From positions 1 through 64,000 of the forward strand of contig JAZNNQ010000036.1 of the NCBI GenBank assembly GCA_045580305.1: a DNA stretch of 64,000 nt. Direction: 5' to 3'. The stretch is from RGIG7332 sp045580305 (GTDB lineage: Bacteria > Bacillota > Clostridia > Oscillospirales > JAAYXM01). The notes under the pieces were generated by a model. It was not told the origin of the DNA and ran no database searches. It was given only the letters and a program-made list of their open reading frames with translations. A program made the translations under genes and the position numbers. How positions within the stretch are numbered: position 1 is the first letter of the stretch; each line of letters opens with the position of its first letter. Shown here in pieces: positions 18,125 to 24,625 of the stretch.

Positions 18125-18151
18125 GTTGTCATCGATTTTTTCGATGACAAC
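18125..18151. promoter_or_regulatory. Perfect palindrome between divergent promoters
   Basis: GTTGTCATCGA and TCGATGACAAC are perfect 11-base arms around TTTTT. It lies between the leftward BCAA promoter and the rightward WYL promoter and has no T tail. It could be an operator or an isolated hairpin; nothing else explains 18152-18318. Confidence 0.55.
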
Positions 18152-18318
18152 TAAGATTATATCAATAAATCACGATGAGAATCTTGTTTTAATCGAGAAT
18201 TTTGTGGTCTTATCATAAATTTGCGGATACCATTAAAAAGCCGATAGCGATCCTTGCCATTTCAGGTGTTGCGAGGCGTAATACATATTACTCACCTTTT
18301 CATTGTCTTTCTGCTTTC

Positions 18319-18347
18319 TTGTCTAATTTAGCAATGTGTGATATTAT
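18319..18347 (+). promoter_or_regulatory. Promoter of the WYL gene pair
   Basis: TTGTCT (18319-18324) and TATTAT (18342-18347) with a 17-base spacer, 28 bases upstream of the start codon. Confidence 0.6.
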
Positions 18348-18375
18348 ACAACTATAAAGAAACGAGGTGAACACA

Positions 18376-19623
18376 ATGTCATCATACAGTGAACTTATAA
18401 AGAATTTTGAAAAAATCCGCAGTTATATGCGTGAATTCTATGTATACGGCTTTAAGAGTCGCGAGGAATATGATAAGAAAAGCGCGCGTTCCTATGATGA
18501 CGAGCGCCGCAGGATGGAAAGTTGGCTTGGCGATCATATGAGCTTTGTCCGCACACCCGAGGGCAAGAATGTGTTTATCTCCATCGATAGCAGAATATCA
18601 CAGCACAACCCCTTTTACAAAGCATTAAAAGCAAAAAGCTTCACCGATGGCGATATTACCTTGCACTTTATTTTATTTGATATTTTACATTCCCCGGATA
18701 TCGTTATGTCTTTACCTGAAATACTTGATAAAATTGATGAATACTTAGCAAATTTTGAACCACCAATGACCTTTGACGAGTCAACAGTTCGAAAAAAACT
18801 TAAAGAATACACCCAGCAAGGTATTATTGTTTCGGAAAAAGTCGGCAAAAAAATGATGTACCGAAGAGCTGCTGATATTATTCTGCCCGATATAACAGAT
18901 GCGCTTAACTTTTATTCCGAAGTTGCTCCCTGCGGCGTTATAGGCTCATTTTTGCTTGATAAACAAAATGATGCATATGACAATTTCAGTTTCAAACACC
19001 ACTACATTACCTCTGCAATGGACAGCGGTGTGCTTGCTATGTTATTCAGAGCAATGCGCGAGAAAAGTATCATTACCGTAAAGAACCTAAGTCGCAGATC
19101 AGCCGAGCCGAAAGAAAACAGAATTATCCCGCTCCGCATTTTCATTAGTGTTCAGAACGGCAGGCAGCACCTTCTCGCCTATCAGCCGGACTTCAATGCA
19201 ATCAAATCCTTCAGGATAGATTACTTATCCGATGTTAAAATCGAAGGGCCCTCTCTTCGATTTGATGAGCTACGCCACGAGCTTGATGAGATGCAGAACA
19301 ACATGTGGGGTGTTACTGCGAAGAAAAATCGTTATCACTCTCTTGAGCATGTTGATTTTATCGTGAAAATTACAGATAAAGAAGAACATATCATCCGTCG
19401 TTTAGAGCGCGAAAAGCGCGTAGGTCAAATTGAGAAAATCGATGACAATACATATCGTTTTTCTGCCGATGTATGCGATACCAGCGAAATGATTCCCTGG
19501 ATACGAACATTTATCTGCAGAATTGTCGAACTTAATTTTTCAAATAAAGCCCTTGAAAAACAGTTCAAGGATGACATCATCGAAATGTATCGTATGTATG
19601 GTATTGAGGAGGTGGAAGTATGA
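18376..19623 (+). CDS. WYL-domain transcriptional regulator (first of a pair)
   Basis: A 415-aa regulator. The middle part (about residues 55-165) reads as winged helix (ITLHFILFDILHSPD, then DESTVRKKLKEYTQQGIIV). The section around 255-310 (IPLRIFISVQNGRQHLLAYQP...FRIDYLSDVKI) matches the ligand-binding WYL domain. I start at ATG 18376 because GAGGTG sits 6 bases upstream; a GTG three codons earlier overlaps that box. Its stop overlaps the start of the second WYL gene (ATGA). WYL regulators commonly control defence and RNA-repair genes and are thought to sense nucleic-acid-derived ligands. Here the target is plausibly the array-TROVE-rtcB unit downstream. Confidence 0.85.
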   Translation: MSSYSELIKNFEKIRSYMREFYVYGFKSREEYDKKSARSYDDERRRMESWLGDHMSFVRTPEGKNVFISIDSRISQHNPFYKALKAKSFTDGDITLHFILFDILHSPDIVMSLPEILDKIDEYLANFEPPMTFDESTVRKKLKEYTQQGIIVSEKVGKKMMYRRAADIILPDITDALNFYSEVAPCGVIGSFLLDKQNDAYDNFSFKHHYITSAMDSGVLAMLFRAMREKSIITVKNLSRRSAEPKENRIIPLRIFISVQNGRQHLLAYQPDFNAIKSFRIDYLSDVKIEGPSLRFDELRHELDEMQNNMWGVTAKKNRYHSLEHVDFIVKITDKEEHIIRRLEREKRVGQIEKIDDNTYRFSADVCDTSEMIPWIRTFICRIVELNFSNKALEKQFKDDIIEMYRMYGIEEVEV

Positions 19624-20528
19624 TTTTTAACGAAATATATTCCGTCTATTATAACACAGTCGCAAAAATCATATCTGCCATTATCAATGAAAATGCAGAT
19701 GAAAAAACACTTAATAAAATCGTAGCCGCACATGCATTCGGGGAAAGTATGTTCTCCATTCTTCCCTCCTTAAAGAGTGGAAAGTGGCAACTTGTCAACG
19801 CAGATTTGACTACCCCGCTCGGTCACATCCCCACAATGCCGCTTACACTTATGCAAAAGCAATGGCTAAAGGCACTATCACTTGATCCCCGCATAAAACT
19901 ATTCGATGTAAATTTCGATGGCCTTGAGGATATAGAGCCGCTATTTACACCTGAAGACTATTGCATTTACGACAAGTACGATGATGGTGATCCCTATGAT
20001 GATCCCAAATATATAGCGCATTTTAGAACAATTCTTTCTGCTATAAAAAACAAGCAGAATATCAAAATTGAAATGGTTAACCGCCGTGGCAACACTGTGT
20101 ACTCAAGATGTGTCCCCATCAGAATCGAGTATTCTGAAAAGGATGATAAGTTCAGACTGGTTACAAGCGGATGCCAATTCATAAAAACCGTCAATATCGC
20201 ACGAATTACAAAATGCAAGCTTTACAATGGCGACGATATTATCGAATCATCTCCACCCGAGCCGCCATATGAAACCATAACCTTGAAAGTCAGCGAAGCC
20301 AGAAACAGTCTTGAGCGTTGCCTTATGCATTTTGCCCATTTTGAAAAAAGGGCCGAAAAGCTTGACGACCATTATCTGCTCCATATTAAATTTCAAAGTG
20401 ATGATGAGCCTGAGATGGTAATTCGCGTTTTATCATTCGGTCCAACCGTTGAAGTACTTGGATCTGAAGGGTTTAAGGCGCTTGTGATTGATAAACTGAA
20501 AAAACAAAAAAGCTGTGAACTTTTATAA
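19620..20528 (+). CDS. WYL-domain regulator (second of a pair)
   Basis: A 302-aa protein that overlaps the first WYL gene by four bases. Residues about 140-205 (NIKIEMVNRRGNTVYSRCVP...VNIARITKCKLYNGD) have the SH3-like WYL pattern, followed by a WCX-like C-terminal extension. No clear DNA-binding helix-turn-helix is seen at its N-terminus, so it may act with the first protein as a heteromeric sensor. It ends in its own terminator, so the RNA array downstream needs a separate promoter. Confidence 0.75.
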   Translation: MIFNEIYSVYYNTVAKIISAIINENADEKTLNKIVAAHAFGESMFSILPSLKSGKWQLVNADLTTPLGHIPTMPLTLMQKQWLKALSLDPRIKLFDVNFDGLEDIEPLFTPEDYCIYDKYDDGDPYDDPKYIAHFRTILSAIKNKQNIKIEMVNRRGNTVYSRCVPIRIEYSEKDDKFRLVTSGCQFIKTVNIARITKCKLYNGDDIIESSPPEPPYETITLKVSEARNSLERCLMHFAHFEKRAEKLDDHYLLHIKFQSDDEPEMVIRVLSFGPTVEVLGSEGFKALVIDKLKKQKSCELL

Positions 20529-20545
20529 GTTCGCAGCTTTTTTTC
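20507..20545 (+). terminator. Terminator of the WYL pair
   Basis: AAAAGCTGTGAAC pairs with GTTCGCAGCTTTT, followed by a T run. The stem overlaps the last codons of the second WYL gene. Confidence 0.88.
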
Positions 20546-20546
20546 C

Positions 20547-20575
20547 GTGATAAAGGAAAGTTTTGTCAGTAAAAT
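20547..20575 (+). promoter_or_regulatory. Candidate promoter of the RNA array
   Basis: GTGATA (20547-20552) and TAAAAT (20570-20575) with a 17-base spacer. It would start RNA at about 20582, only a few bases before the first module. The -35 box is weak, so an activator may be needed. Confidence 0.45.
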
Positions 20576-20585
20576 GAAATCACAA

Positions 20586-20658
20586 AAGGCGCAAGCAGCA
20601 ATGCAACGAATTATGGTTAATGTAATTATAACATCTCACCCTAAACTCAGCGCCTTGT
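20586..20658 (+). ncRNA. Array module 1
   Basis: AAGGCGC (20586-20592) pairs with GCGCCTT (20650-20656); AAGCAGCAA follows the 5' strand and GT the 3' strand. The interior has a weak AATGT/ACATC hairpin whose loop lacks U33, so no anticodon identity is called. Confidence 0.75.
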
Positions 20659-20659
20659 A

Positions 20660-20739
20660 AAAGCGCATACAGCAAACCACAGCATGCGTTTGAGGTGCGT
20701 AGATAGCGACGGGAACATCCCCCGTAAAATGCGCTTTGT
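20660..20739 (+). ncRNA. Array module 2, Leu(GAG)-like loop
   Basis: AAAGCGCAT (20660-20668) pairs with ATGCGCTTT (20729-20737). Inside, TGCGT/GCGTA (two wobble pairs) holds a 7-nt loop TTGAGGT at 20690-20696, the pattern of a leucine GAG anticodon loop with G37. A second hairpin, ACGGG/CCCGT, follows. Confidence 0.7.
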
Positions 20740-20749
20740 TTTATGATCA

Positions 20750-20835
20750 AAGGCACGAACAGCAATACATTACAGACCGGACTTTTAACCCGGGAGCTGA
20801 CACGATGTATTATACCTCGTGAAACAGTGCCTTGA
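20750..20835 (+). ncRNA. Array module 3, Lys(UUU)-like anticodon arm
   Basis: AAGGCAC (20750-20756) pairs with GTGCCTT (20827-20833), with GAACAGCAA and GA as flanks. Inside, TACAT/ATGTA encloses a CCGG/CCGG stem with loop CTTTTAA (20782-20788), identical to the tRNA-Lys UUU anticodon loop. Confidence 0.8.
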
Positions 20836-20848
20836 GATTAAGATCAGG

Positions 20849-20874
20849 TCGCCAATCACTTATGCAGTTGGCGA
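20849..20874 (+). ncRNA. Spacer hairpin between modules 3 and 4
   Basis: TCGCCAA pairs with TTGGCGA around a 12-nt loop. It lacks the module flanks. Confidence 0.6.
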
Positions 20875-20883
20875 TCGATAAAA

Positions 20884-20964
20884 AAGACTCTCACAGCGAT
20901 TGTACATAGTTAATGCCGACTAGCGTGAGCCATCGGAGGTCATGTACTAAGGAATGAGTCTTGT
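20884..20964 (+). ncRNA. Array module 4
   Basis: AAGACTC (20884-20890) pairs with GAGTCTT (20956-20962), with TCACAGCGA and GT as flanks. The interior has GTACAT/ATGTAC closing a CCGA/TCGG hairpin. I see no convincing 7-nt anticodon-type loop. Confidence 0.75.
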
Positions 20965-20971
20965 TTCAATA

Positions 20972-21082
20972 AAGACGCTAACAGCGAAACTCGAACAGTA
21001 ATTGCCCTTTTTGAAGGGGTCTGCCTCATAAGCAGAAGTTCGTAGGGTTCAATTCCCTGCATTGCTGAAAAATGCGTCTTGA
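20972..21082 (+). ncRNA. Array module 5, encloses a Met(CAU)-type cloverleaf
   Basis: AAGACGC (20972-20978) pairs with GCGTCTT (21074-21080), with TAACAGCGA and GA as flanks. The longest module because it encloses the tRNA-like fold at 20996-21067. Confidence 0.8.
20996..21067 (+). ncRNA. tRNA-like cloverleaf with CAU anticodon, inside module 5
   Basis: CAGTAAT/ATTGCTG gives a 7-bp acceptor-like stem with one wobble. CCCTT/AAGGG replaces the D arm and lacks the usual D-loop GG. TCTGC/GCAGA holds loop CTCATAA with anticodon CAT (21027-21029). TAGGG/CCCTG with loop TTCAATT is a standard T arm. There is no CCA, no discriminator context and no free 3' end, so it is a mimic rather than a working tRNA. 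Confidence 0.7.
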
Positions 21083-21087
21083 AACCC

Positions 21088-21174
21088 AAGGTGCAAGCAG
21101 CAACACTTTTTAGTCACTGAATGGGCTAGGGGCCGTAAGGTTACTGAACTCTATCAAAATTAAATGCACCTTGT
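21088..21174 (+). ncRNA. Array module 6
   Basis: AAGGTGC (21088-21094) pairs with GCACCTT (21166-21172), with AAGCAGCAA and GT as flanks. The interior holds CTAGGGG (21126-21132), reminiscent of a proline anticodon loop, but its stem is only two pairs, so identity is unsure. Confidence 0.7.
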
Positions 21175-21178
21175 ACAC

Positions 21179-21249
21179 TGCCCCGGTGTTCATTGACGGG
21201 CGGGCGTCGATCGGCTCTGTAAGAAGTGTCCGTGTTTCCCGCAGGGGCA
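21179..21249 (+). ncRNA. Structured 71-nt spacer between modules 6 and 7 (possible pseudoknot)
   Basis: TGCCCC (21179-21184) pairs with GGGGCA (21244-21249). GACG/CGTC (21195-21208) forms a hairpin whose loop includes GCGGG (21200-21204), complementary to CCCGC (21238-21242), which would make a pseudoknot. The outer length equals that of a tRNA, but no T arm is visible. Confidence 0.5.
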
Positions 21250-21251
21250 AA

Positions 21252-21344
21252 AAGGCACGAACAGCAAATGTTTATTACTAACGGATAAGACTTCTAATCT
21301 TACTACCGACAATTAGCTTTATGCTTCTTTCAAGTGTGCCTTGA
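21252..21344 (+). ncRNA. Array module 7, Arg(UCU)-like anticodon arm
   Basis: AAGGCAC (21252-21258) pairs with GTGCCTT (21336-21342), with GAACAGCAA and GA as flanks. Inside, TAAGA/TCTTA is a perfect 5-bp stem with loop CTTCTAA (21291-21297), identical to the tRNA-Arg UCU loop, enclosed by CGG/CCG. Confidence 0.82.
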
Positions 21345-21353
21345 CAAATTAAA

Positions 21354-21407
21354 AAGACGCAGACAGCAAACTTAATTAATATACGGAAATTATTAACTGC
21401 GTCTTGT
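21354..21407 (+). ncRNA. Array module 8, possible Arg(ACG)-like loop
   Basis: AAGACGCAG (21354-21362) pairs with CTGCGTCTT (21397-21405), with ACAGCAAA and GT as flanks. The interior TTAATTAAT/ATTATTAA stem (one bulge) holds loop ATACGGAA (21381-21388), close to the Firmicute Arg-ACG loop but 8 nt long. Confidence 0.7.
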
Positions 21408-21413
21408 AACCTA

Positions 21414-21484
21414 AAGGTGCCGCCAGCAAATCACTGCTCTATGACCAAAAACTATGTCGGCTGCATACCGACAAGGCACCTTGT
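21414..21484 (+). ncRNA. Array module 9, Cys(GCA)-like anticodon arm
   Basis: AAGGTGCC (21414-21421) pairs with GGCACCTT (21475-21482), with GCCAGCAAA and GT as flanks. TGTCGG/CCGACA is a perfect stem with loop CTGCATA (21461-21467), anticodon GCA. Confidence 0.8.
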
Positions 21485-21490
21485 ACATAT

Positions 21491-21559
21491 GCCCGTAGCT
21501 CAGCGGTTGAGTGGGGACCTCGAAATCCCCGTGACGGTGGGTTCGACTCCCACCCGGGT
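21491..21559 (+). ncRNA. tRNA-like element, Ser(CGA)-type loop, between modules 9 and 10
   Basis: The T arm (GTGGG, TTCGACT, CCCAC) and D-arm start (TAGCTCAGCGGTTGAGT) are tRNA-like. GGGGA/TCCCC holds an 8-nt loop CCTCGAAA with anticodon CGA (21521-21523). The acceptor stem is poor (about five pairs, GCCCG/CGGGT with a bulged C), there is no CCA and the loop is one base too long. A scanner may call a tRNA here; I read it as a degenerate tRNA mimic. Confidence 0.6.
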
Positions 21560-21567
21560 TCAAAAGA

Positions 21568-21660
21568 GAGGCACGAACAGCAAATTAAAATGATTAGCTA
21601 CTTAAAGCAGAGTACTGAAAATACTCATTTTGAGTTTTTCTCAAATCAAATGTGCCTCGT
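21568..21660 (+). ncRNA. Array module 10, Phe(GAA)-like anticodon arm
   Basis: GAGGCAC (21568-21574) pairs with GTGCCTC (21652-21658), with GAACAGCAA and GT as flanks. GAGTA/TACTC is a perfect stem with loop CTGAAAA (21615-21621), identical to the tRNA-Phe loop. A second hairpin, TTTGAG/CTCAAA, follows. The module ends only ~20 bases before the TROVE ribosome site. Confidence 0.82.
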
Positions 21661-21695
21661 AACTTTGTTATTTATTATGAAAAGGAGTGAGTTTC

Positions 21696-23162
21696 ATGTT
21701 ACAATATTTGAAACAGGAATCAAACAAGACACTAACCGAAAACGGTGCGATGACACTTAAAAGCACCCAGTCTGATTGTCTTGATCTTTTCGCTACCATC
21801 GGTGCCCTTCGTCGTGAAAGTGACGAAGAAATTATAAACCGTTTCATCCGCGCTTTTTTAGAAGATAAGGATATTGCCATGAAGCTTCTGTTTTTCGCGC
21901 GTGATATTCGCGGTGGCTTAGGCGAGCGCAGGGTGTTCCGCGTTATCCTTAAGTGGCTTGCGCATTACGCGCCGAATACCGTGATTAAAAACATTTCCTA
22001 CATATCCGAATTCGGTCGTTATGACGATCTGTTGGTACTTATGGATACCCCGGTGGAAAGTGACGCCATTAACTTCATCTGCAATGAATTAAACCGCGAC
22101 ATCGAAGCGATGGGCAACGGCGCTACCGTTTCGCTGCTTGGTAAATGGTTACCTTCTGTCAATGCATCAAGCAAGGAAACCGTACGACTTGCAAAGAAGA
22201 TTGCAAGAAAAATCGGTATGACCGAGCGTGAATACCGCAAAACTCTTGTTCGTCTTCGCGCACAGATCCGCATCATTGAGAATAATCTTCGAGAGCGTGA
22301 CTATTCCTTTGATTACGAAAATCAGCCTTCCAGGGCGCTATTTAAGTACCGTGCCGCATTTATCAGAAATGACGGCGAGCGCTATGGTGAATTTTTAGAT
22401 AAGGCTTCTCGCGGTGAGGCAAAACTTAACACCTCTACTCTTGCACCTTATGAAATCATAGCACCATTTTTCGATCGACAGGTATCCGATGCAGAACGCA
22501 CCTCCATTAATGCAACTTGGAATTCTCAAGAAAATTACAGCGGTAATGAAAATGCCATCGTTGTAGTCGACGGTTCCGGCTCTATGCATGCCCGATTATC
22601 CCCTAAGCCTATAACCGTTGCGCTTTCTCTCGGTATGTATTTCGCCGAAAGAAACACAGGTGCGTTTAAAAATCACTTCATCACCTTCTCTGAAAATCCG
22701 CAGCTTGTGGAAATCAAAGGTGAAGATATTTTTGATAAACTGATATACTGCTGCAAGTACGACGAGGTTGCAAACACCAATATTCAAAAGGTTTTTGAGT
22801 TAATTCTCAGCACCGCAAAGAAACACAATGTACCGCAAGAAGAACTTCCCTCTCGCATATACATTATCTCTGATATGGAGTTCGACTACTGTACTGACGA
22901 TGCAAACCTCACTAACTTTGAGTACGCTAAAAAACTTTTTGAGGATGCAGGCTACAAACTTCCCGATGTTGTTTTCTGGAATGTTGCAAGCAGAAACCGC
23001 CAGCAGCCGGTAACAATGAACGAGCAAGGCGTTGCTCTTGTATCCGGTTGCACACCAAAGCTTTTCTCTTTGGCGGCAAACGGCTCTATTTCTGCAGAAA
23101 CTCCTTATGAGCTAATGCTTGAAACCTTAAACTCTGAACGATATGAAAAAATAGTAGCTTAA
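21696..23162 (+). CDS. TROVE-domain Ro60-like RNA-binding protein (Rsr-type)
   Basis: A 488-aa protein. About residues 10-300 form the TROVE HEAT-repeat ring (KLLFFARDIRGGLGERRVFRVILKWLA is characteristic). The C-terminal ~190 residues form a von Willebrand A domain with the metal-site motif VVVDGSGSM. Ro60/Rsr proteins bind Y RNAs on the ring outside and thread misfolded or broken RNA ends through the hole. I use ATG 21696, 8 bases after AAAGGAG; the GTG at 21687 overlaps that site. The gene directly follows the RNA array and precedes rtcB, the arrangement of known bacterial rsr-Y RNA-rtcB repair operons. Confidence 0.92.
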   Translation: MLQYLKQESNKTLTENGAMTLKSTQSDCLDLFATIGALRRESDEEIINRFIRAFLEDKDIAMKLLFFARDIRGGLGERRVFRVILKWLAHYAPNTVIKNISYISEFGRYDDLLVLMDTPVESDAINFICNELNRDIEAMGNGATVSLLGKWLPSVNASSKETVRLAKKIARKIGMTEREYRKTLVRLRAQIRIIENNLRERDYSFDYENQPSRALFKYRAAFIRNDGERYGEFLDKASRGEAKLNTSTLAPYEIIAPFFDRQVSDAERTSINATWNSQENYSGNENAIVVVDGSGSMHARLSPKPITVALSLGMYFAERNTGAFKNHFITFSENPQLVEIKGEDIFDKLIYCCKYDEVANTNIQKVFELILSTAKKHNVPQEELPSRIYIISDMEFDYCTDDANLTNFEYAKKLFEDAGYKLPDVVFWNVASRNRQQPVTMNEQGVALVSGCTPKLFSLAANGSISAETPYELMLETLNSERYEKIVA

Positions 23163-23186
23163 CGGGAGAGAAAATCCACTCTCCTG
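23163..23186 (+). other. Intergenic hairpin between TROVE gene and rtcB
   Basis: GGGAGAG pairs with CTCTCCT across ~9 bases. No T tail follows, so it is probably an mRNA-processing or stability element, not a terminator. Confidence 0.5.
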
Positions 23187-23205
23187 TGTGAAAGGAATGA
23201 TAATT

Positions 23206-24414
23206 ATGATAGAAATAAAAGGCACATTCAATACCGCCTTATGTTATACGGGTGAAGTGGAACCCTCCGCTTATGAGCAGATACAAGCCGTTTGTAACGA
23301 GGAGGCATTCGCAGATTGTAAGATCCGCATTATGCCCGATGTGCACGCCGGTGCCGGCTGCACAATCGGCACTACAATGACTATTACGGACAAGGTTGTG
23401 CCCAATATGGTTGGTGTGGATATCGGTTGCGGTATGCTCACTATCAATTTGGGTAAAATTGATATCGATCTGCAAAAGTTTGATGAAGCTGCGCACAAAA
23501 TCCCCTGCGGCCGAGAAACCTGGAAAAGTAGAAAAGAGCCCTTCGACTTAACCCGTCTGCGCTGTTATCGATATTTAAAAGATGCTCGTCGCCTGCAACG
23601 AAGTTTAGGTACATTAGGCGGCGGTAATCACTTTATAGAAATCGATGTCGATGAAGAAGGCAATAAATACTTGATAATCCACTCCGGCAGTCGAAACTTA
23701 GGCACTCAGGTAGCAAAACACTATCAAAATATTGCAATTGACTTAAATATGGGCAAAGAGGATTATTACAAGATGCGTGATGAGATCATCCACACCTACA
23801 AGGAGCAGGGTCGCAAAACTGAAATCCAGAAAACGCTTAAGAAATTAGATCGTGAATGGGCGAAAAAGCAACCTTCCATGCCACGGGATTTGTGTTTCCT
23901 CTACGGTTCTTTTATGGAAGACTACTTGCACGATATCAATATCTGTCAGGAATTTGCCGCTCGCAATCGAGAAATAATGGCGAAAGTGCTGTTGGAAGAA
24001 AGCGGCATCATCGGTTATGAATCTTTCCAAACCATACATAATTACATATCCGTTGAGGAAAAGATTTTACGAAAAGGTTCCGTTTCCGCAAAAGCCGGTG
24101 AAAAACTGTTAATCCCCATCAATATGCGTGACGGTAGTTTAATATGCATCGGTAAAGGCAATGCTGAATGGAACAACTCCGCACCACATGGTGCCGGTCG
24201 TTTAATGTCCCGCTCCACCGCTTTGGAACGACTGACAATGGAGGAATATGAAAAGCAGATGGAAGGCATCTACACCACCTGTATAAGCAGTGAAACGCTG
24301 GACGAATCCCCCATGGCATATAAGAATATGGATGAAATCATTACGAATATCGAGCCTACAGCAGAAATCATCGCACACATTAAACCAATATACAACTTCA
24401 AGGCAGCAGAGTAA
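23206..24414 (+). CDS. rtcB: RNA-splicing ligase RtcB
   Basis: A 402-aa GTP- and Mn-dependent ligase that joins RNA 2',3'-cyclic-phosphate (3'-phosphate) ends to 5'-OH ends, the ends left by ribotoxins that cut tRNA anticodon loops. Active-site elements are intact: DVHAGAGCTIG, VGVDIGCGM with the metal Cys, GGGNHFIE, HSGSRNLG and the guanylylated-His motif APHGAGR. It belongs to the shorter RtcB class. I start at ATG 23206, 9 bases after AAAGGA; an upstream in-frame GTG would swallow the ribosome site. Being in the same unit as the array and TROVE protein, it is the repair enzyme of the locus. Confidence 0.95.
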   Translation: MIEIKGTFNTALCYTGEVEPSAYEQIQAVCNEEAFADCKIRIMPDVHAGAGCTIGTTMTITDKVVPNMVGVDIGCGMLTINLGKIDIDLQKFDEAAHKIPCGRETWKSRKEPFDLTRLRCYRYLKDARRLQRSLGTLGGGNHFIEIDVDEEGNKYLIIHSGSRNLGTQVAKHYQNIAIDLNMGKEDYYKMRDEIIHTYKEQGRKTEIQKTLKKLDREWAKKQPSMPRDLCFLYGSFMEDYLHDINICQEFAARNREIMAKVLLEESGIIGYESFQTIHNYISVEEKILRKGSVSAKAGEKLLIPINMRDGSLICIGKGNAEWNNSAPHGAGRLMSRSTALERLTMEEYEKQMEGIYTTCISSETLDESPMAYKNMDEIITNIEPTAEIIAHIKPIYNFKAAE

Positions 24415-24433
24415 ATCTCTGCTGCCTTTTCCT
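24402..24433 (+). terminator. Terminator after rtcB
   Basis: GGCAGCAGAG and CTCTGCTGCC pair around the stop codon and are followed by TTTTCCTT. Confidence 0.85.
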
Positions 24434-24525
24434 TATCGCATTTGTAACCATTGGGGAATTAAATCCCTTCGCAAAAAGCTACAACGGCCTTAGCAGCTCT
24501 GACATATCTATCGCCGGCAACCTGA

Positions 24526-24555
24526 TTGACATTGGCGCAATTATTTTATATAATT
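24526..24555 (+). promoter_or_regulatory. Promoter of the LuxR-type regulator
   Basis: TTGACA (24526-24531) and TATAAT (24550-24555) with an 18-base spacer. Confidence 0.8.
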
Positions 24556-24571
24556 ATTCTACAATTATTAT

Positions 24572-24605
24572 TTCGTCAAGACGAAATTTTTCGTTATAAC
24601 GAAAT
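24572..24605. promoter_or_regulatory. Two palindromic operators TTTCGT-N4-ACGAAA
   Basis: Perfect 16-bp palindromes at 24572-24587 and 24590-24605, centres 18 bp apart, just downstream of the predicted start of transcription and before the regulator gene. This placement suits autorepression by a dimeric DNA-binding protein, most simply the gene's own product. Confidence 0.7.
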
Positions 24606-24625
24606 TATCGAAGAAAGGTTTTTTT

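Larger units (their letters stand above)
20586..21660 (+). ncRNA. Tandem array of ten stem-flanked RNA modules carrying tRNA anticodon-arm mimics
   Basis: Ten modules of ~53-110 nt follow one another. Each opens with a stem strand RAGNNNC plus two or three bases and then (R/C)CAGCRA. Each closes with the complementary GNNNCTY followed by G and T or A. The seven stem positions covary between modules (GGCGC/GCGCC, GACTC/GAGTC, GGTGC/GCACC and so on) while CAGCRA and the closing YTYG(T/A) are fixed. That pattern means selected RNA structure with a common protein-binding site. Inside many modules is a hairpin with a 7-nt loop of anticodon type. Spacers hold a tRNA-like element and two other structured pieces. 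There is no reading frame of note. The array lies between WYL regulators and TROVE-RtcB, so TROVE (Ro60-like, binder of Y RNAs) is the likely partner. Confidence 0.85.

Noticed and set aside
21491..21559. Ordinary functional tRNA-Ser gene
   Set aside because: 8-nt anticodon loop, short poorly paired acceptor stem, missing CCA and no long variable arm expected of tRNA-Ser.
20580..21690. CRISPR array or integron cassette array
   Set aside because: Repeats are not direct, identical repeats with uniform spacers; they are covarying stem ends with fixed flanks. No cas, integron integrase or attC core sites are seen.
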